Positions 19,118 to 28,885 of a DNA stretch of 29,706 bases are shown piece by piece; within the stretch, counting starts at the first letter, position 1, and the number at the start of each line of letters is the position of its first letter. The DNA comes from Chara braunii (lineage: Eukaryota > Streptophyta > Charophyceae > Charales > Characeae): NCBI GenBank assembly GCA_003427395.1, contig BFEA01000081.1:1674803-1704508 (forward strand). The letters run 5' to 3'. A program made the position numbers and the translations under genes. Below the pieces are notes generated by a model. The model was not told the origin of the DNA. It saw only the letters and a program-made list of their open reading frames with translations, and did not search any database.

Positions 19118-21122
19118 ATGAGTAGAGATGACATTGGGGTTGATAGACTAGAGGAGGACGATAGGAGAATAGCCAGAAGACAGCCACTCAGTCGACCGAC
19201 CACTTTCCCAGTGTTAGAACAAGGAGAGGAAAGGTGAGGGGGGACAAAAGCCAGAGAGAGGGGAACATTGCAGAGGGCTAGGGAAGCAGCAGCCAACGCC
19301 GGAAGGGCACTAGCAGCGGCAACAGCAGCGGAGTCCAGAGCCAGTGCTGAGGCAGCCATGGCTACCACCTCTATACAAGTCTCCTCTCAGGCATCTTCGT
19401 CAGGTCTCAGTTAAGCAATCTCCTAGGCTTCCGTTAGTCAATCTGCTGGCCTGCAGGTCAGCCAGCAGCAGCCAATGTCAGATGAGGATTACAAGATCCA
19501 AGAAACAAATGCTCTCCATGATCAGATACGGTGCCAGTTGCGGGAAGTAGAAGAAAGGAGAGATAGAGCAAGACTTCGAAAAGCTAGACTAGAGGCAAGC
19601 GGAGAGGAGTTAGGTGAGTTAGAAGCTATAGATGAGTCGGTACTAGATCCTGTAATGCTGTCCCTTCGGAACTCCCTTTTGAGTGTACAAGTCGTGCAGC
19701 AAGAGATGCTGGCTGCACTGATAGCTGGTCAGAATCAGATTCTGACCGCACTTTGGGCGCCACGACCTCCGGTCAGGCAGCCACAGTATGTTGTAGCTCC
19801 TCCTACGGTTGCAGGTCCCACCGTGACGATGCAGCCGATAGGGCAACCCTTTACTCCCCAGTTTGGCATACCCATGTCAGGCGGTCTAGTAGCACGTAGT
19901 AGTGGGCAGGTTCCTGTACAGCCTTCTTCATTTTCTCAACTGGTGGTTGCCGCTACAGGGCAGCCACAAGTGCAACAACCTTTGCAACAGGGTCCGCAGC
20001 CGNAGCTGCAGCAACAACAGCAATTGCCGCCCCAGCGACCTGTCCCACCGGTTTTACAACCGATGCAGCAGGCACAAGGAGTTGTNCCACCCATGCAGTG
20101 GACACCCAAGATACCCTTGNTGAGTCCTAAACCCTTCTCTGGCGACAATAAGAAGGAAGAGGATTTGGATACCTGGGTGAGAATTGTGCCAACTTATGTG
20201 AGGCACGAACTGACAAAAAAAAAAAAAAAAAAAGACACAGGAGGAAGTTATTGTCGCTGCGTCCTATCTAGAAGGATCTGCAGCCAGGTGGTTGAATGGG
20301 TTAGTACAGCAGCAGGGCCACGGTCAGAACTTCGATGGCAGGGGCCAGATCATTGGAGGAGTTTGTACAGGGTTAGTCTGTAGCAGGTGGCATGACCACC
20401 AAGGGGTCCAGAAGGCCACTGGCTCTCTCGCTAGTTTGGGATCAAAGAAATACTGGACAATACGGGAATTAACGGGCATTGTAGAGAGTTTGATCGTGGT
20501 TCCCGGCGTGCGGTACGAACCCCAAGTACCCTTGACAACTTACTTGCGATGCCTGCCTATAGACGTCAAAAATAAGTTGGTCGATGAGGCCCCCATCGAC
20601 ATGCACGACTTTGCTTCATTCAACAAGAAGGCCTTAGACATGGAGGCCAGGCTTGCCCAACATGGACCGGTAGATGGGAGAAAGAAGCAGCTCCCTCAAG
20701 ATTGGAAGAAGGGCAACCTCATGTTCGTTGACCATGACGGTCAAGCGACTGAGATTGATGACTTTTTTNACCTTGGGGAAGTAATAGANTTGGATGCNGG
20801 TGGAGACACCTCAAATGGTAGAGTGGTCGCTCCTATCAGGGAAANGACTAAGGGGGCTGGAAAACAGAAGGCAGGCNGGCCCAAGGGTCAATATGACCAC
20901 GAAACACCCATATGGGTAAAANTTGGTCTAGACTACTAGGTGTGGCGCGACCACGTTGCTCGAGGCGCTTGCCTAAATTGTGGCCAGTATGGGCATACAA
21001 TGGCCAAGTGCAAGAGTAAGCAGGTCTCCANGAAGGTCGAGTCCTCAATAATGACGGCCGAATCTTCAAACTCTGGTGGTGCTTCTGCGAGCACTTCGCA
21101 GGGAAACACCTCGGGCCAGTAG
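19118..21122 (+). pseudogene. gag: gag of element C
   Basis: An ATG at 19118 shares its frame with the long ORF from 19475. Between them lie TGA 19235, TAA 19412 and TAG 19424, so the intact start was probably at 19118, with 19475 as the fallback. The protein is Ala-rich, then has a Lys/Arg/Glu coiled-coil-like stretch (19510-19620), then a Pro/Gln-rich linker, then a capsid-type domain. A run of 19 A's at 20215-20233 shifts the frame. Capsid continues (VPGVRYEPQVPLTTYLRCLP, ALDMEARLAQHG), with a TAG at 20937. The end has a canonical CX2CX4HX4C knuckle, CLNCGQYGHTMAKC, and stops at TAG 21120-21122. Confidence 0.85.
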
Positions 21123-21159
21123 GAGTGTTAGCCGCTCTTACTCGTGCTGAAGCGGTAAC
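21101..21159 (+). promoter_or_regulatory. Candidate programmed -1 frameshift signal with pseudoknot, element C
   Basis: In the gag frame the sequence is G GGA AAC (21101-21107), a canonical slippery heptamer. An 11-nt spacer follows. Stem 1 is GTAGGAG (21119-21125) with CTCTTAC (21135-21141): seven pairs including one G-U, with a 9-nt loop and the gag TAG inside the 5' arm. Loop bases GTTA and CCG (21127-21130, 21132-21134) pair with CGGTAAC (21153-21159), giving stem 2 of seven pairs with one bulged G, loop 1 of 1 nt and loop 3 of 11 nt. That is a compact H-type pseudoknot. Protease lies in the -1 frame. Confidence 0.75.
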
Positions 21160-21760
21160 CTTACCTTCTCCATTTCAGACGAAGGTCAAGGCTATTGACC
21201 CATTGATCACCCCACAGACAGATTTAGACCAATCAATGCTCTGTTGGATGGATGTGTCTGAGTCCTTAAAGGAGTTAGAAACTGAGTGGTTAGAAAAAGA
21301 CCCTAGAGACTCCTGGGCGATGTTAAACAAAGGTCCANNNGGTGAACATTTCGTGGTAGAAGTCGATGTAGGTGCCCGAAAGGTTGGCGCCTTCGCAGAT
21401 NTAGAATCTACGCGGAACTTNANCAGTCGTGCTTGTGTGGATAGGCTGCGCTTAGGGGACTNAGTGCAGCNGTTTAGCAGGTCTGTAGCATCTACCTTAG
21501 ACAACAAGCACTCTATGGTAGTAAAGGGCTATGTCAAGGACGTAGTCTGCATGTCCTGCTATGGAGGAGGGGAACTGAGAAACAAGATCTCGTTCGCGAC
21601 GAGCTGCCATTCGAAATGTTGCTAGGCATGTACTACCTCGAGGTTGCTAAGCCTCAGTTCGCTTGGGATAGGAAGGTAATGATCCACAAGCTACACAAAT
21701 GCAAGGATCGTTAGGCTGCAGGAGTTTAAGGCTAGCAGGCTAGTGGAGAACTATGNTTGC
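21125..21760 (+). pseudogene. Protease region of element C
   Basis: It is read in the -1 frame relative to gag and open from before the gag stop to 21625. The retropepsin active site falls at about 21398-21425: VGAFAD-x-ESTRN, where D-S/T-G would be expected. The codon after Asp contains an N but can only be Leu, Ile or Val, and the Gly is Glu, so the enzyme is probably dead. CVDRLRLGD and the flap region follow. The core (ELPFEMLLGMYYLE-like) is readable in another frame from about 21600. Confidence 0.72.
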
Positions 21761-21859
21761 ATGTGNGCGTCATCTTTCTATAACTACTANAAGCAAAATC
21801 GCAAGGAAGGTTTGTACTTAGTCTTTGTCTCTGGGAAAGGGAGGCCGTAAAATCACCCC

Positions 21860-22060
21860 AGAGATAGAAGTAGTCGTTGCACAATATTCAAACCTTTTCG
21901 AGGAGCCTAAGGGTGTGGTGGAAAGGGAGATTGTCCATGCGATAGAAAGTCGTCCTCGGTAGAGATAGAAGCAGTCGTTGCACATTATTCAGACCTTTTC
22001 GAGGAGCCTAGGGGTGTGGTGGAAAGGGAGATTGTCCATGCGATAGAAGTCGTCCCCGGT
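21860..22060 (+). repeat. 100 bp tandem duplication between protease and RT of element C
   Basis: Unit 1 (21860-21960, 101 nt) and unit 2 (21961-22060, 100 nt) are about 95% identical by eye. Both encode the linker before RT (LFEEP, VVEREIVHAIE). The one extra A in unit 1 changes the frame, so only unit 2 is in frame with RT. Confidence 0.93.
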
Positions 22061-23149
22061 AGCAAAGTACCTGGAGGACGGATCTATAGGATGTCTCCTG
22101 CGGAGTTAGATGAGCTCCGCCACCAGCTCAAGGAACTCACAGAAAAGGGCTGGATTCGGCCAAGTACGTCCCCCTACGGAGCGCCAGTTCTATTTGTCCC
22201 AAAGAAAGGGGGGACCCTAAGGATATGCATTGATTATAGGGGCCTCAATGCCATCACCGTTAAGAACACGGAGCCCCTCCCCCGCATTGATGACCTCTTG
22301 GATAAAGTGCAGGGATGCCGGTACTTTACTAAGATAGTTCTGAAGTTCGGATACCATCAGATTTCAATTAGACCCGAGGACCGGCACAAAACCACCTTTC
22401 AGACCAGGTACCGTTTGTACGAGTTTGTGGTGATGCCCTTTGGCTTATGCAGTGCTCCTGGGACATTCCAGCACGCAATGAACCGGATCTTTCACAAGTA
22501 CTTAGACAAGTTTATCGTCGTGTACCTCAACGATATTCTTATCTTTAGTAGGACTGTAGAGGAGCACGCTGAGCACGTGAGAACAGTGTTAGGGCTCCTA
22601 AGACAACACCAATACAAGGTCAATGGGGGGAAATGCGAATTTGGTCGCACCAAAATCTTGTATCTGGGTCATGAAATTTTTGCGGATGGTTTGAGGCTGG
22701 ACGATGCCAAAGTGGCCAACATATGTGACTGGCCCAAACCTCAGTTTATGACTGAGGTGAGGTCTTTCTTGGGGATGACATGCTACTATCGCCCATTTGT
22801 GAAAAATTACAGCGCAGTAGCCTCTCCTCTGACTGACCTCACCCGCCTTGACACCCCTTGGGAGTGGACCGAAGAGTGTGAGGCAGCCTTCAAGAGAATG
22901 ACGTATGCCCTAACGCACTATGAAGTCCTCAAACTTCCGAATCCTGAGCAACCTTTTGTTGTGACCACAGACGCCAACCAATATGGCATAGGTGCGGTCC
23001 TTGCACAGGAGGGGGAAAGGTTGAGGCCGATCGAGTGCATGAGCAAAAAGATGCCATCTCAGAAATTAGGTAAGTCCACGTATGAGTGTGAGCTCTATGT
23101 CCTCTATAGAGCGCTGGTCCATTGGAGGCACTACCTCCTAGGCAGATGA
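22016..23149 (+). pseudogene. Reverse transcriptase and partial RNase H of element C, open but catalytically altered
   Basis: A 377-codon open frame contains the full RT fold: [75 protein letters not shown], and the connection LTRLDTPWEWTEECEAAF. Two catalytic sites are changed: [10 protein letters not shown] reads KIVLKFGYHQ (Asp to Val) and YLDD reads YLND (first Asp to Asn). RNase H begins with an intact TTDANQYGIGAVL and YECELYVL, then stops at TGA 23147-23149 just before the third acidic residue. Its end (NEVADALS) is readable out of frame near 23270-23295. Confidence 0.93.
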
Positions 23150-23320
23150 GATCAGACCGTGAGACGTTCGCTGGATCAAGACACAGCCCGTGTTCTCCGA
23201 CGCACTCAAGGGGTGGATTGAACTCATAGACATGTATACTTCAATCTCGACCCTCTAAAGGGAGAGTGCAACGAAGTGGCTGACGCGCTATCGTGAAGGG
23301 TAGACTATCCGGGCGCACTA

Positions 23321-24485
23321 GTGACTGAGTTTGGAATATCTGATGACGTAACTCGATCCATGATGAAAGCCTATCGAAAGGACGCAGTTATGTCTGAGAT
23401 CATTTGCAAACTGGAAGCTAAAGATAAGGCTACTTCCGATGAGTTCGTGCTAGTTGACGGCTTGCTGTTCCTCGAGAAGGCTGGGAATAAACGATTGTGT
23501 GTTGCAAATAGAGAATCTTTGCGTAGTCTATTTTTAGGAGAGTGTCACGCTGCAACCGGTCATTTTGGCTATAAAAAGGCAGCAGCCAACTTAGTGCAGA
23601 AATTTTGGTACCCCACAACGATGAATGATGCAAAGAAGTATGTAGAAACTTGCCAGGTTTGTCAGCGTGACAAACCACAGACGTAGGCACCGCTTGGGCT
23701 TATCAAGCCCTTGCCCATCCTTGCTGGCCCAGGTCAAAGTGTATCCATCGATTTCATGGATACCCTTGTGACCAGCAACAGCGGAAAACAGCACATCTTT
23801 GTGGACAGATTCACGAAGTATGCTAGGCTTATTGCTATGCCTGAGACAGTTAGGACTGACCACATCATCAAGCTATTTATGGACAACTGGGTACGTGACT
23901 TCAGTCTCCCTAAGTCTACTGCAAGCGACAGGGATGTCAGATTCACTAGTGAACTGTGGCAAAGTACGGCCCAACAGATGGGAACCCGATTGCAAATGAC
24001 ATCAGGGAACCACCCTGAGTCAAATGGTGAGGTTGAACAAATGAACCGGGTAGTGCAGCACTTGCTTTGGCATTATATTAAACCAAGTCAGGATGACTGG
24101 GACGAGAAGTTACCCCTCATCGCCAGCCTGTACAATAACGCCGTGCACAACACTACTGGCATGACTCCCAACGAACTGCATCTTGGTTGGAAGCCCAGAT
24201 CTGCATTAGACTTCTTGCTGCCTGAAAATCAGCCAACTGCAGCCTCTGGCAGCATAGAGTTTGCTGTCAAGTAGGAACAGATGCTGCAGCAGGCTGTAGA
24301 GCACATCAAGAAAGCTCAATATGCCATGGTTGCATCTGAGAACAGACACAGACGACCATCTGAGTTTCAAGTAGGTGAACGAGTCTGGGTAAAATCATCT
24401 GAACTAGGACAGGAGTTGGGAATTTCACGCAAATTGATGCCACAATACTTCGGGCCTTGGGAGGTCGGAGATGTAGTGGGAGATC
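23321..24485 (+). pseudogene. Integrase of element C (two in-frame TAG codons, 3' end cut)
   Basis: One frame throughout. Zinc finger: HAATGHFGYKK with CQVCQRD. A TAG at 23684-23686 sits where Gln would fit. The catalytic core has VSIDFMDTL, TASDRDVRFTSELW and the Glu in GNHPESNGEVEQMNR, so all three acidic residues are kept. A second TAG lies at 24272-24274. The C-terminal tail (VWVKSSELGQELGISRKLMP, YFGPWEVGDVVG) is interrupted at 24485 by a T21-G8 run. No chromodomain is visible, because the end is lost. Confidence 0.92.
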
Positions 24486-24572
24486 TTTTTTTTTTTTTTT
24501 TTTTTTGGGGGGGGACAAATGCTCCAGTCTATTTGCGGGGAGCAGCACGTGCTGGGAACCGGTCCCAGCGTC
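24486..24572 (-). mobile_element. Poly(A)-tailed retroposon fragment, copy 1 (antisense, in element C)
   Basis: The plus strand has T21 (24486-24506), G8, and then a segment containing GGGGAGCAGCACGTGCTGGG and ending CCAGCGTCCCATATAG. The same segment with small changes follows a T-rich run at 28888-29032, inside element D. Read on the minus strand, each ends in poly(A), as a non-LTR retroposon would. A hairpin, CTGGGA-ACCGG-TCCCAG, lies near its far end. No target-site duplication was found. Confidence 0.6.
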
Positions 24573-24873
24573 CCATATAGAATTATAGAAACCATTTGAA
24601 ATACCAGGGCCAGTACCTGGCTTCGGCTAAGAACAGTCTGAGAACTCTCTTTTTTTCAATGCTTTTTGAGGTAAATTTGGGAGACTATCCACCAGCGAGA
24701 ATCCCAGCAATTGTCTTCAAACACTCTAAAGCGCCAGAGGGTCCTAACAGACCCTCAAAGTCCTCAGACACTGTCTTATTCCCTACCAAGCTCTACCAGG
24801 CGTCTCACCCCCGCTATAGGTTACAGGGCAAAGCAACTCACCCCGGCTTCCGGCCAGCATCATTTTCGATAGG
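24573..24873. other. Unassigned, degenerate repeat sequence
   Basis: The ORF at 24596-25021 has no recognised motif. The last 90 bp (from about 24783) resemble the GGTTACAGGG...CACCCC...GCACCGGC-type units that follow, so this looks like decayed repeat DNA. Confidence 0.45.
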
Positions 24874-25017
24874 AACCCTTGATTGTCCCGTGAAATGCCC
24901 CCCCCTAGGCATTCCCAGATCTCTCTACCAGGCCTCAAGCTCCTGCTGTCAAGAAGTTACAGGGTCAACACCCCAGCACCGGCTAGGGTCATTCTGGCAT
25001 CGAACAACCGCAGGTCC
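24874..25017 (+). repeat. Dispersed repeat, copy 1 (second copy at 26138-26278)
   Basis: It shares AACCCTTGATT, ATCTCTCTACCAGGCCTCA, CACCCCAGCACCG and AACCGCAGGTCC with 26138-26278 in the same order and orientation. Confidence 0.9.
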
Positions 25018-25397
25018 ATGAATAAAACAACATAAAAAACCGCCTCAAGGAAATTGCAAGGAGTCACAAGAGTCTAAAAGCGTTCTACCAGAACCACCGA
25101 GAACAGTCACAACCACTAGAGGATAGCCTCATCCGAACACATCGCCCATTGTTGTTGTTTTTTTAACGAGATAGGACATGAGTGACACACAACAAAATTG
25201 GAAGCAAAAAATCCGAACCGAAACCACTGACTAGCAAACTTCCCACGCAACAATTGGAAAAAACGAAGTCCCCGTGATCTGTCCTCGAACGTAAACACGG
25301 CTGGTCTCATAACTCCCTATGCTAGGGTTACAGGACACCACCATGCCCCGGTACTGACCAGCCTGGTATAGACGGCAAGGAGTGCCTTCCCCCCTCC
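25018..25397. other. No recognisable gene
   Basis: AC-rich sequence. A weak unit of the GGTTACAG...CCGG motif is at 25326-25365. Nothing else can be supported. Confidence 0.5.
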
Positions 25398-25977
25398 ACA
25401 ACTCCCATTAGCCGCACACCCCTAGGCGACAGGGATAAAACCCCGGCAACAACTGCGTAGAATGTGGTGGTTCTGCCTTCCTTCCTCGACAAAGCTCCCC
25501 AAGCCTCACGCTCCCCAGGTTACAGAGCAACACTCCCGCACCGGCCTGCGTCGTTCCAACCACGTCCTTCTGACCTACTGACAAAGACTAAGCGCTTCCC
25601 CTGTTACACCCCCCCTACGAACTTCCCCCCGTGAGTGCGAATCATCTGCTTCCCTTAATCGTGTTTTTTTTTTTGGCTACACATTCGACAACTCCCATTA
25701 GCCGCACGCCCCTAGGTGATAGGGATAAAACCACGGCAACATCTGCGTCGAACGTGGTGGTTCTACCTTCCTCCCTCGACAGAGATCCCCAAGCCTCATT
25801 CCCCCAGGTTACAGAGCAACGCTCCAGCACCGGCCTGCGTCGTCCCAACCACGTCCTTCTGACCTGCTGACGAAGACTAAGGCGCTTCACCTGTTACACC
25901 CCCCCTACGAACTTCCCCCCCGTCAGTGCGAATCATTTGCTTCCCTTAATCGTGTGTTTTTTTTTTTGGCTACCTAC
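25398..25977 (-). repeat. 290 bp tandem duplication carrying PPT and LTR-start sequence on minus strand
   Basis: Units about 25398-25687 and 25688-25977 match at a constant offset of 290 (for example ACTCCCATTAGCCGCAC and CTGTTACACCCCCCCTACGA). On the minus strand each unit reads GGGGGGAAGTTCGTAGGGGGGG, in which the purine-rich runs flank TTCGT, and then TGTAACAGG. That is a polypurine tract followed by a typical plant LTR start. Each unit also has a T10-11 run before GGCTAC. They look like diverged LTR ends in the antisense direction. Confidence 0.8.
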
Positions 25978-26137
25978 TAAAAAGTGTAAAATATAAAATA
26001 GTTGATAATTTGCAAAGCAAACAAGGAGACTGTAACAACCCTACTCAGGCTCGCCGACGCAATCCTATTCTTTGCCTGAGTCTGCCCAGCCTCACACCGC
26101 CACCGCTAGGTGCTCCGACCGACATCCTCCAAGCAGC
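25978..26137. other. No recognisable gene
   Basis: AT-rich start, then CTGTAACAACCCTACTCAGG at about 26034, which resembles a plus-strand LTR start. No PBS or coding motif accompanies it. Confidence 0.4.
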
Positions 26138-26278
26138 AACCCTTGATTATTTTGCGAGATGCCCGCCCCTAAGCATCCCCAAATCTCTCTACCAGGCCTC
26201 ATGCTCCTGCTTCGCAGGTTACAGGGAAGCACCCCAGCACCGACCAGCGTCGTTTTGGCATCGAAAAACCGCAGGTCC
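26138..26278 (+). repeat. Dispersed repeat, copy 2
   Basis: Counterpart of 24874-25017, same orientation, 141 against 144 bp, visibly diverged. Confidence 0.9.
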
Positions 26279-26934
26279 GCAATTACGACAGCAACAGAAA
26301 CACCTAAGAAGATTTGCTAACAGTCTCTAGTGAGAAAAACCTTATCAGGAAACACTAATTGGAACATTGAAAATAACGTCGAAGTTTGAAACACAATCAT
26401 CAAAGTAACCAAGGTCATTAGATTAGGCAAAATTCATAACGAATCTTGACAAAGTAGAAAATCGATCTACGATGAAATTGAGAAAACCTATATGAAATAT
26501 TATTAGAATTTACGAATAGGATGTCCGAGTAGGACTTTTGATCGTTTTTTTGAAGATCAACATTAGAGTATACTTATGAATTTCCTACTAGCAAGTATGG
26601 AAATTTCACGAATTGGAAATCCCGACTAGAATTGTTCTTTGGGAATTTGAGATCGAAGCAATCCTTCTATGAACGACTCCACTTTAGAAAATCAGAGTTA
26701 TCCAGAGGTGAAATTTATGCAAACGATAACAAAAAATTATTAGAAATTGATTAGAAAATTCACATTTCAAAACACGGCAGAAGCAGATTCTTTCCAGTCT
26801 TCGAACTCACCCCTCTTCCTCCAAACCCACCTACTACCATCACCCCCTCAAACCTACCCCTCATCGTTTCAAGGGAACTGCTAGTTCTCAGGCGTAAACG
26901 CTACACTAACACTGAAAACATATATGGTCATCGT
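26279..26934. other. AT-rich sequence without recognisable gene
   Basis: No ORF with motifs on either strand. Base composition changes sharply from the GC-rich repeats before it to AT-rich sequence, and remains AT-rich into element D. Confidence 0.55.
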
Positions 26935-28160
26935 AAAAAACGATAGTGTGGCCACCAAAATCGCTCTGAAATCCTGGTATCATGAAATCGAAATGGCTGA
27001 GGAGGATGTTGATAAACAAGCCTTCAAAACCCGGTATGGCTCCTATGAGTTCCTGGTCATGCCCTTTGGGTTGTGCAATGCACCCGGAACCTTCCAAACA
27101 GAAATGAACAGAATTTTCAAACCATTTCTTGATCGTTTTTTGGTGGTCTATCTGGATGATATTTTGGTTTTCAACAAGAATATTGTTGATCATGCTGATG
27201 ATCTAAAAAAAGTTCAGATTTTGAGGGAAAACAAATACAAAATAAATACAGAAAAATTATTTTTTGGTGCCTCTTTTGTTTTGTATTTGGGAAATGTGAT
27301 TTTTGTAGATGGTCTTTCCCCAAAAGCCTCCAAAATGGCTGCTGTCACGGATTGGCCGCAACCACAGACTGTTAGGTACATTAGGTCTTTCATGGGTTTG
27401 GCATTTTACTATAGAAAGTTTATCAGAATTTTTTTTTATTGTGGCCAGTCCCCTGACTAACCTGTTGGCAAAAGATGTTCCTTTTAGATGGACACCCACA
27501 TGCCAATTGGTTTTCTCCAGATTGAAGAAAGCCTTGACCCAAGCACGTGTGTTGAGGGTTCTTGACCCCACCTTGCCATTTGTGTGGACCACAGATACAA
27601 GTCAGTATGGTGTAGGGGCTGTTCTTCAGCAAGATGATGGGTCTGGCCTGAAGCCTCTGTGGAGTTCACGAGTAAGAAAATCAAGGCACAAAAAGTTCAG
27701 GCATCTACTTATGAGAAAGAATTGTTAGCCCTTGTGTGTGCCCTCAAACAATGAAAGCACTTCTTACTGGGAAGACACTTCAAGATCTACTCTGACCATT
27801 CGACCTTGCAGTGGATGAAAACCCAGGGGAAGTTGAATGACAAGTTGGCGAGGTATATTCAGTTCATTGATTCCTTTGACTTTGAACTGAAACACAAAAA
27901 GGGATGCTACAACAAAGTAGCTGATGCTCTTTCTCGTAGGCGTGATACTTTTGCTGCTATTGCTTATACTTACTCATTTGGAGACTCCACACGCCAGGCT
28001 ATTGTTGATGCGTTGTCTCCGGACCCTGTCTTTGGCCCTATTATTAGGAATCTGCAGGTGGATCCCAATTCTGAGTCAGGCTATGCCTTGACTTCAGATC
28101 TCCTACACACCATCAGTGAAGGAGAAGAACGCTCGTGCATTCCTAAAAAATCATAACTCG
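26935..28160 (+). pseudogene. RT and RNase H of element D
   Basis: RT starts at TKIALKSWYHEIEM, where the palm Asp is Ala and the Ser-Gly is Ser-Trp. The catalytic box VVYLDDILVF is intact, and the thumb continues to 27430. A run of nine T's at 27429-27437 breaks the frame. The next segment holds the connection and WTTDTSQYGVGAVLQQ. It is followed by a shift near 27655 and by TGA 27752-27754, where Trp (TGG) is expected. RNase H ends with IYSDHSTLQWMKTQG and VADALSRR. The frame stops at TAA near 28156. Confidence 0.9.
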
Positions 28161-28169
28161 TCTGATTTC

Positions 28170-28885
28170 AGAGAGTCAAGAGTCATGATGCTCGAGGTCA
28201 TTTTGGGTTCCTAAAGACTTATGCTGCCCTGACCCAACGCTTTTATTGGTCAAGAATGAAGGAGAATATTCTCAAGTACTTAGAGACGCCCGAGTTGCCA
28301 AAGGAACAAGGCCCATAGACGACCTCCTATGGGGCTACTCAAAACATTGCCTATTCCAAATGGTCCAGGTGAGTCAGTGTCCATTGACTTACTGATTTGG
28401 GCAAGACCACCCCTCGTGGCATGAGGCAGGTAATGGTATCTGTTGATGGTTTCTCTAAGTTCGCTGAGTTTATTCGCTTACCTGCTGAGGTTAGAGTTCC
28501 TCTGGTAAGAGAGTTGTTTGCTGAGAGGTGGGTATCAGTCCATGAGTGCCCAACCTCTATTGTCAGTAACAGAGACCCTAGGTTTTGCAGCGATGAATGA
28601 CAGTCTTTCTGTAAAGACTACCCCCATTCCAGGCTAGACATGACTTCTGGCAGACATCCTGAAGCCAATGGACAGGCTGAAATAATGAACCAAGTCTTGT
28701 TTCAGTTGCTGCGTCTTGTGATCACACCTGATTAACAGGACTGGGTTAAGGTTTAACTTATATATAATACTTCCGTTCACAACACTACATGCTTTACACC
28801 CTATAGGCTTCATTTTGCCAAGGACCCAAGACAACCTCTTGACGATCTCATTGACAAGATTAAGGTCTGGGTGAAAAAATCAGAT
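28170..28885 (+). pseudogene. Integrase of element D
   Basis: Zinc-finger remnants (HDARGHFGF) lie near 28186-28212. The core is partly open (28397-28600): VMVSVDGFSKFAEF, then IVSNRDPRFCSDE, where the second catalytic Asp is Asn. TGA 28598-28600 replaces an expected Trp codon. The Glu motif GRHPEANGQAEIMNQ is kept further on. TAA near 28733 replaces Gln. The reading then jumps from DDLIDKIK directly to VWVKKSDL, an internal deletion of about 60 codons relative to A. The element ends at a T-rich insertion. Confidence 0.88.

Larger units (their letters stand above)
19118..24485 (+). mobile_element. Ty3/gypsy retrotransposon, element C (ends undefined)
   Basis: gag, protease, RT/RNase H and integrase lie in order on the plus strand. 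Compared with element A it belongs to a different Ty3 family: a different gag, a canonical zinc knuckle and different integrase sequence. Its LTRs are not identified. The right end of integrase is cut at 24485 by a poly(T)-headed insertion. Many stops lie at positions where CAG, CAA or CGA would fit. Confidence 0.92.
26935..28885 (+). mobile_element. Ty3/gypsy retrotransposon fragment, element D (same family as A)
   Basis: It starts inside RT at the palm motif and ends inside the integrase tail. Protein motifs match element A closely: [49 protein letters not shown]. Gag, protease and LTRs are missing. The DNA is AT-rich and contains homopolymer runs and many stops, so this copy is older than A. 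Confidence 0.9.

Noticed and set aside
19235-24274. Possible reassigned stop codons (TAG/TAA read as Gln, as in some ulvophycean algae)
   Set aside because: TAG ends gag at the expected junction in B and C, CAG/CAA are used for Gln throughout, and TGA also occurs at Trp sites. Decay by C-to-T change explains the pattern better.
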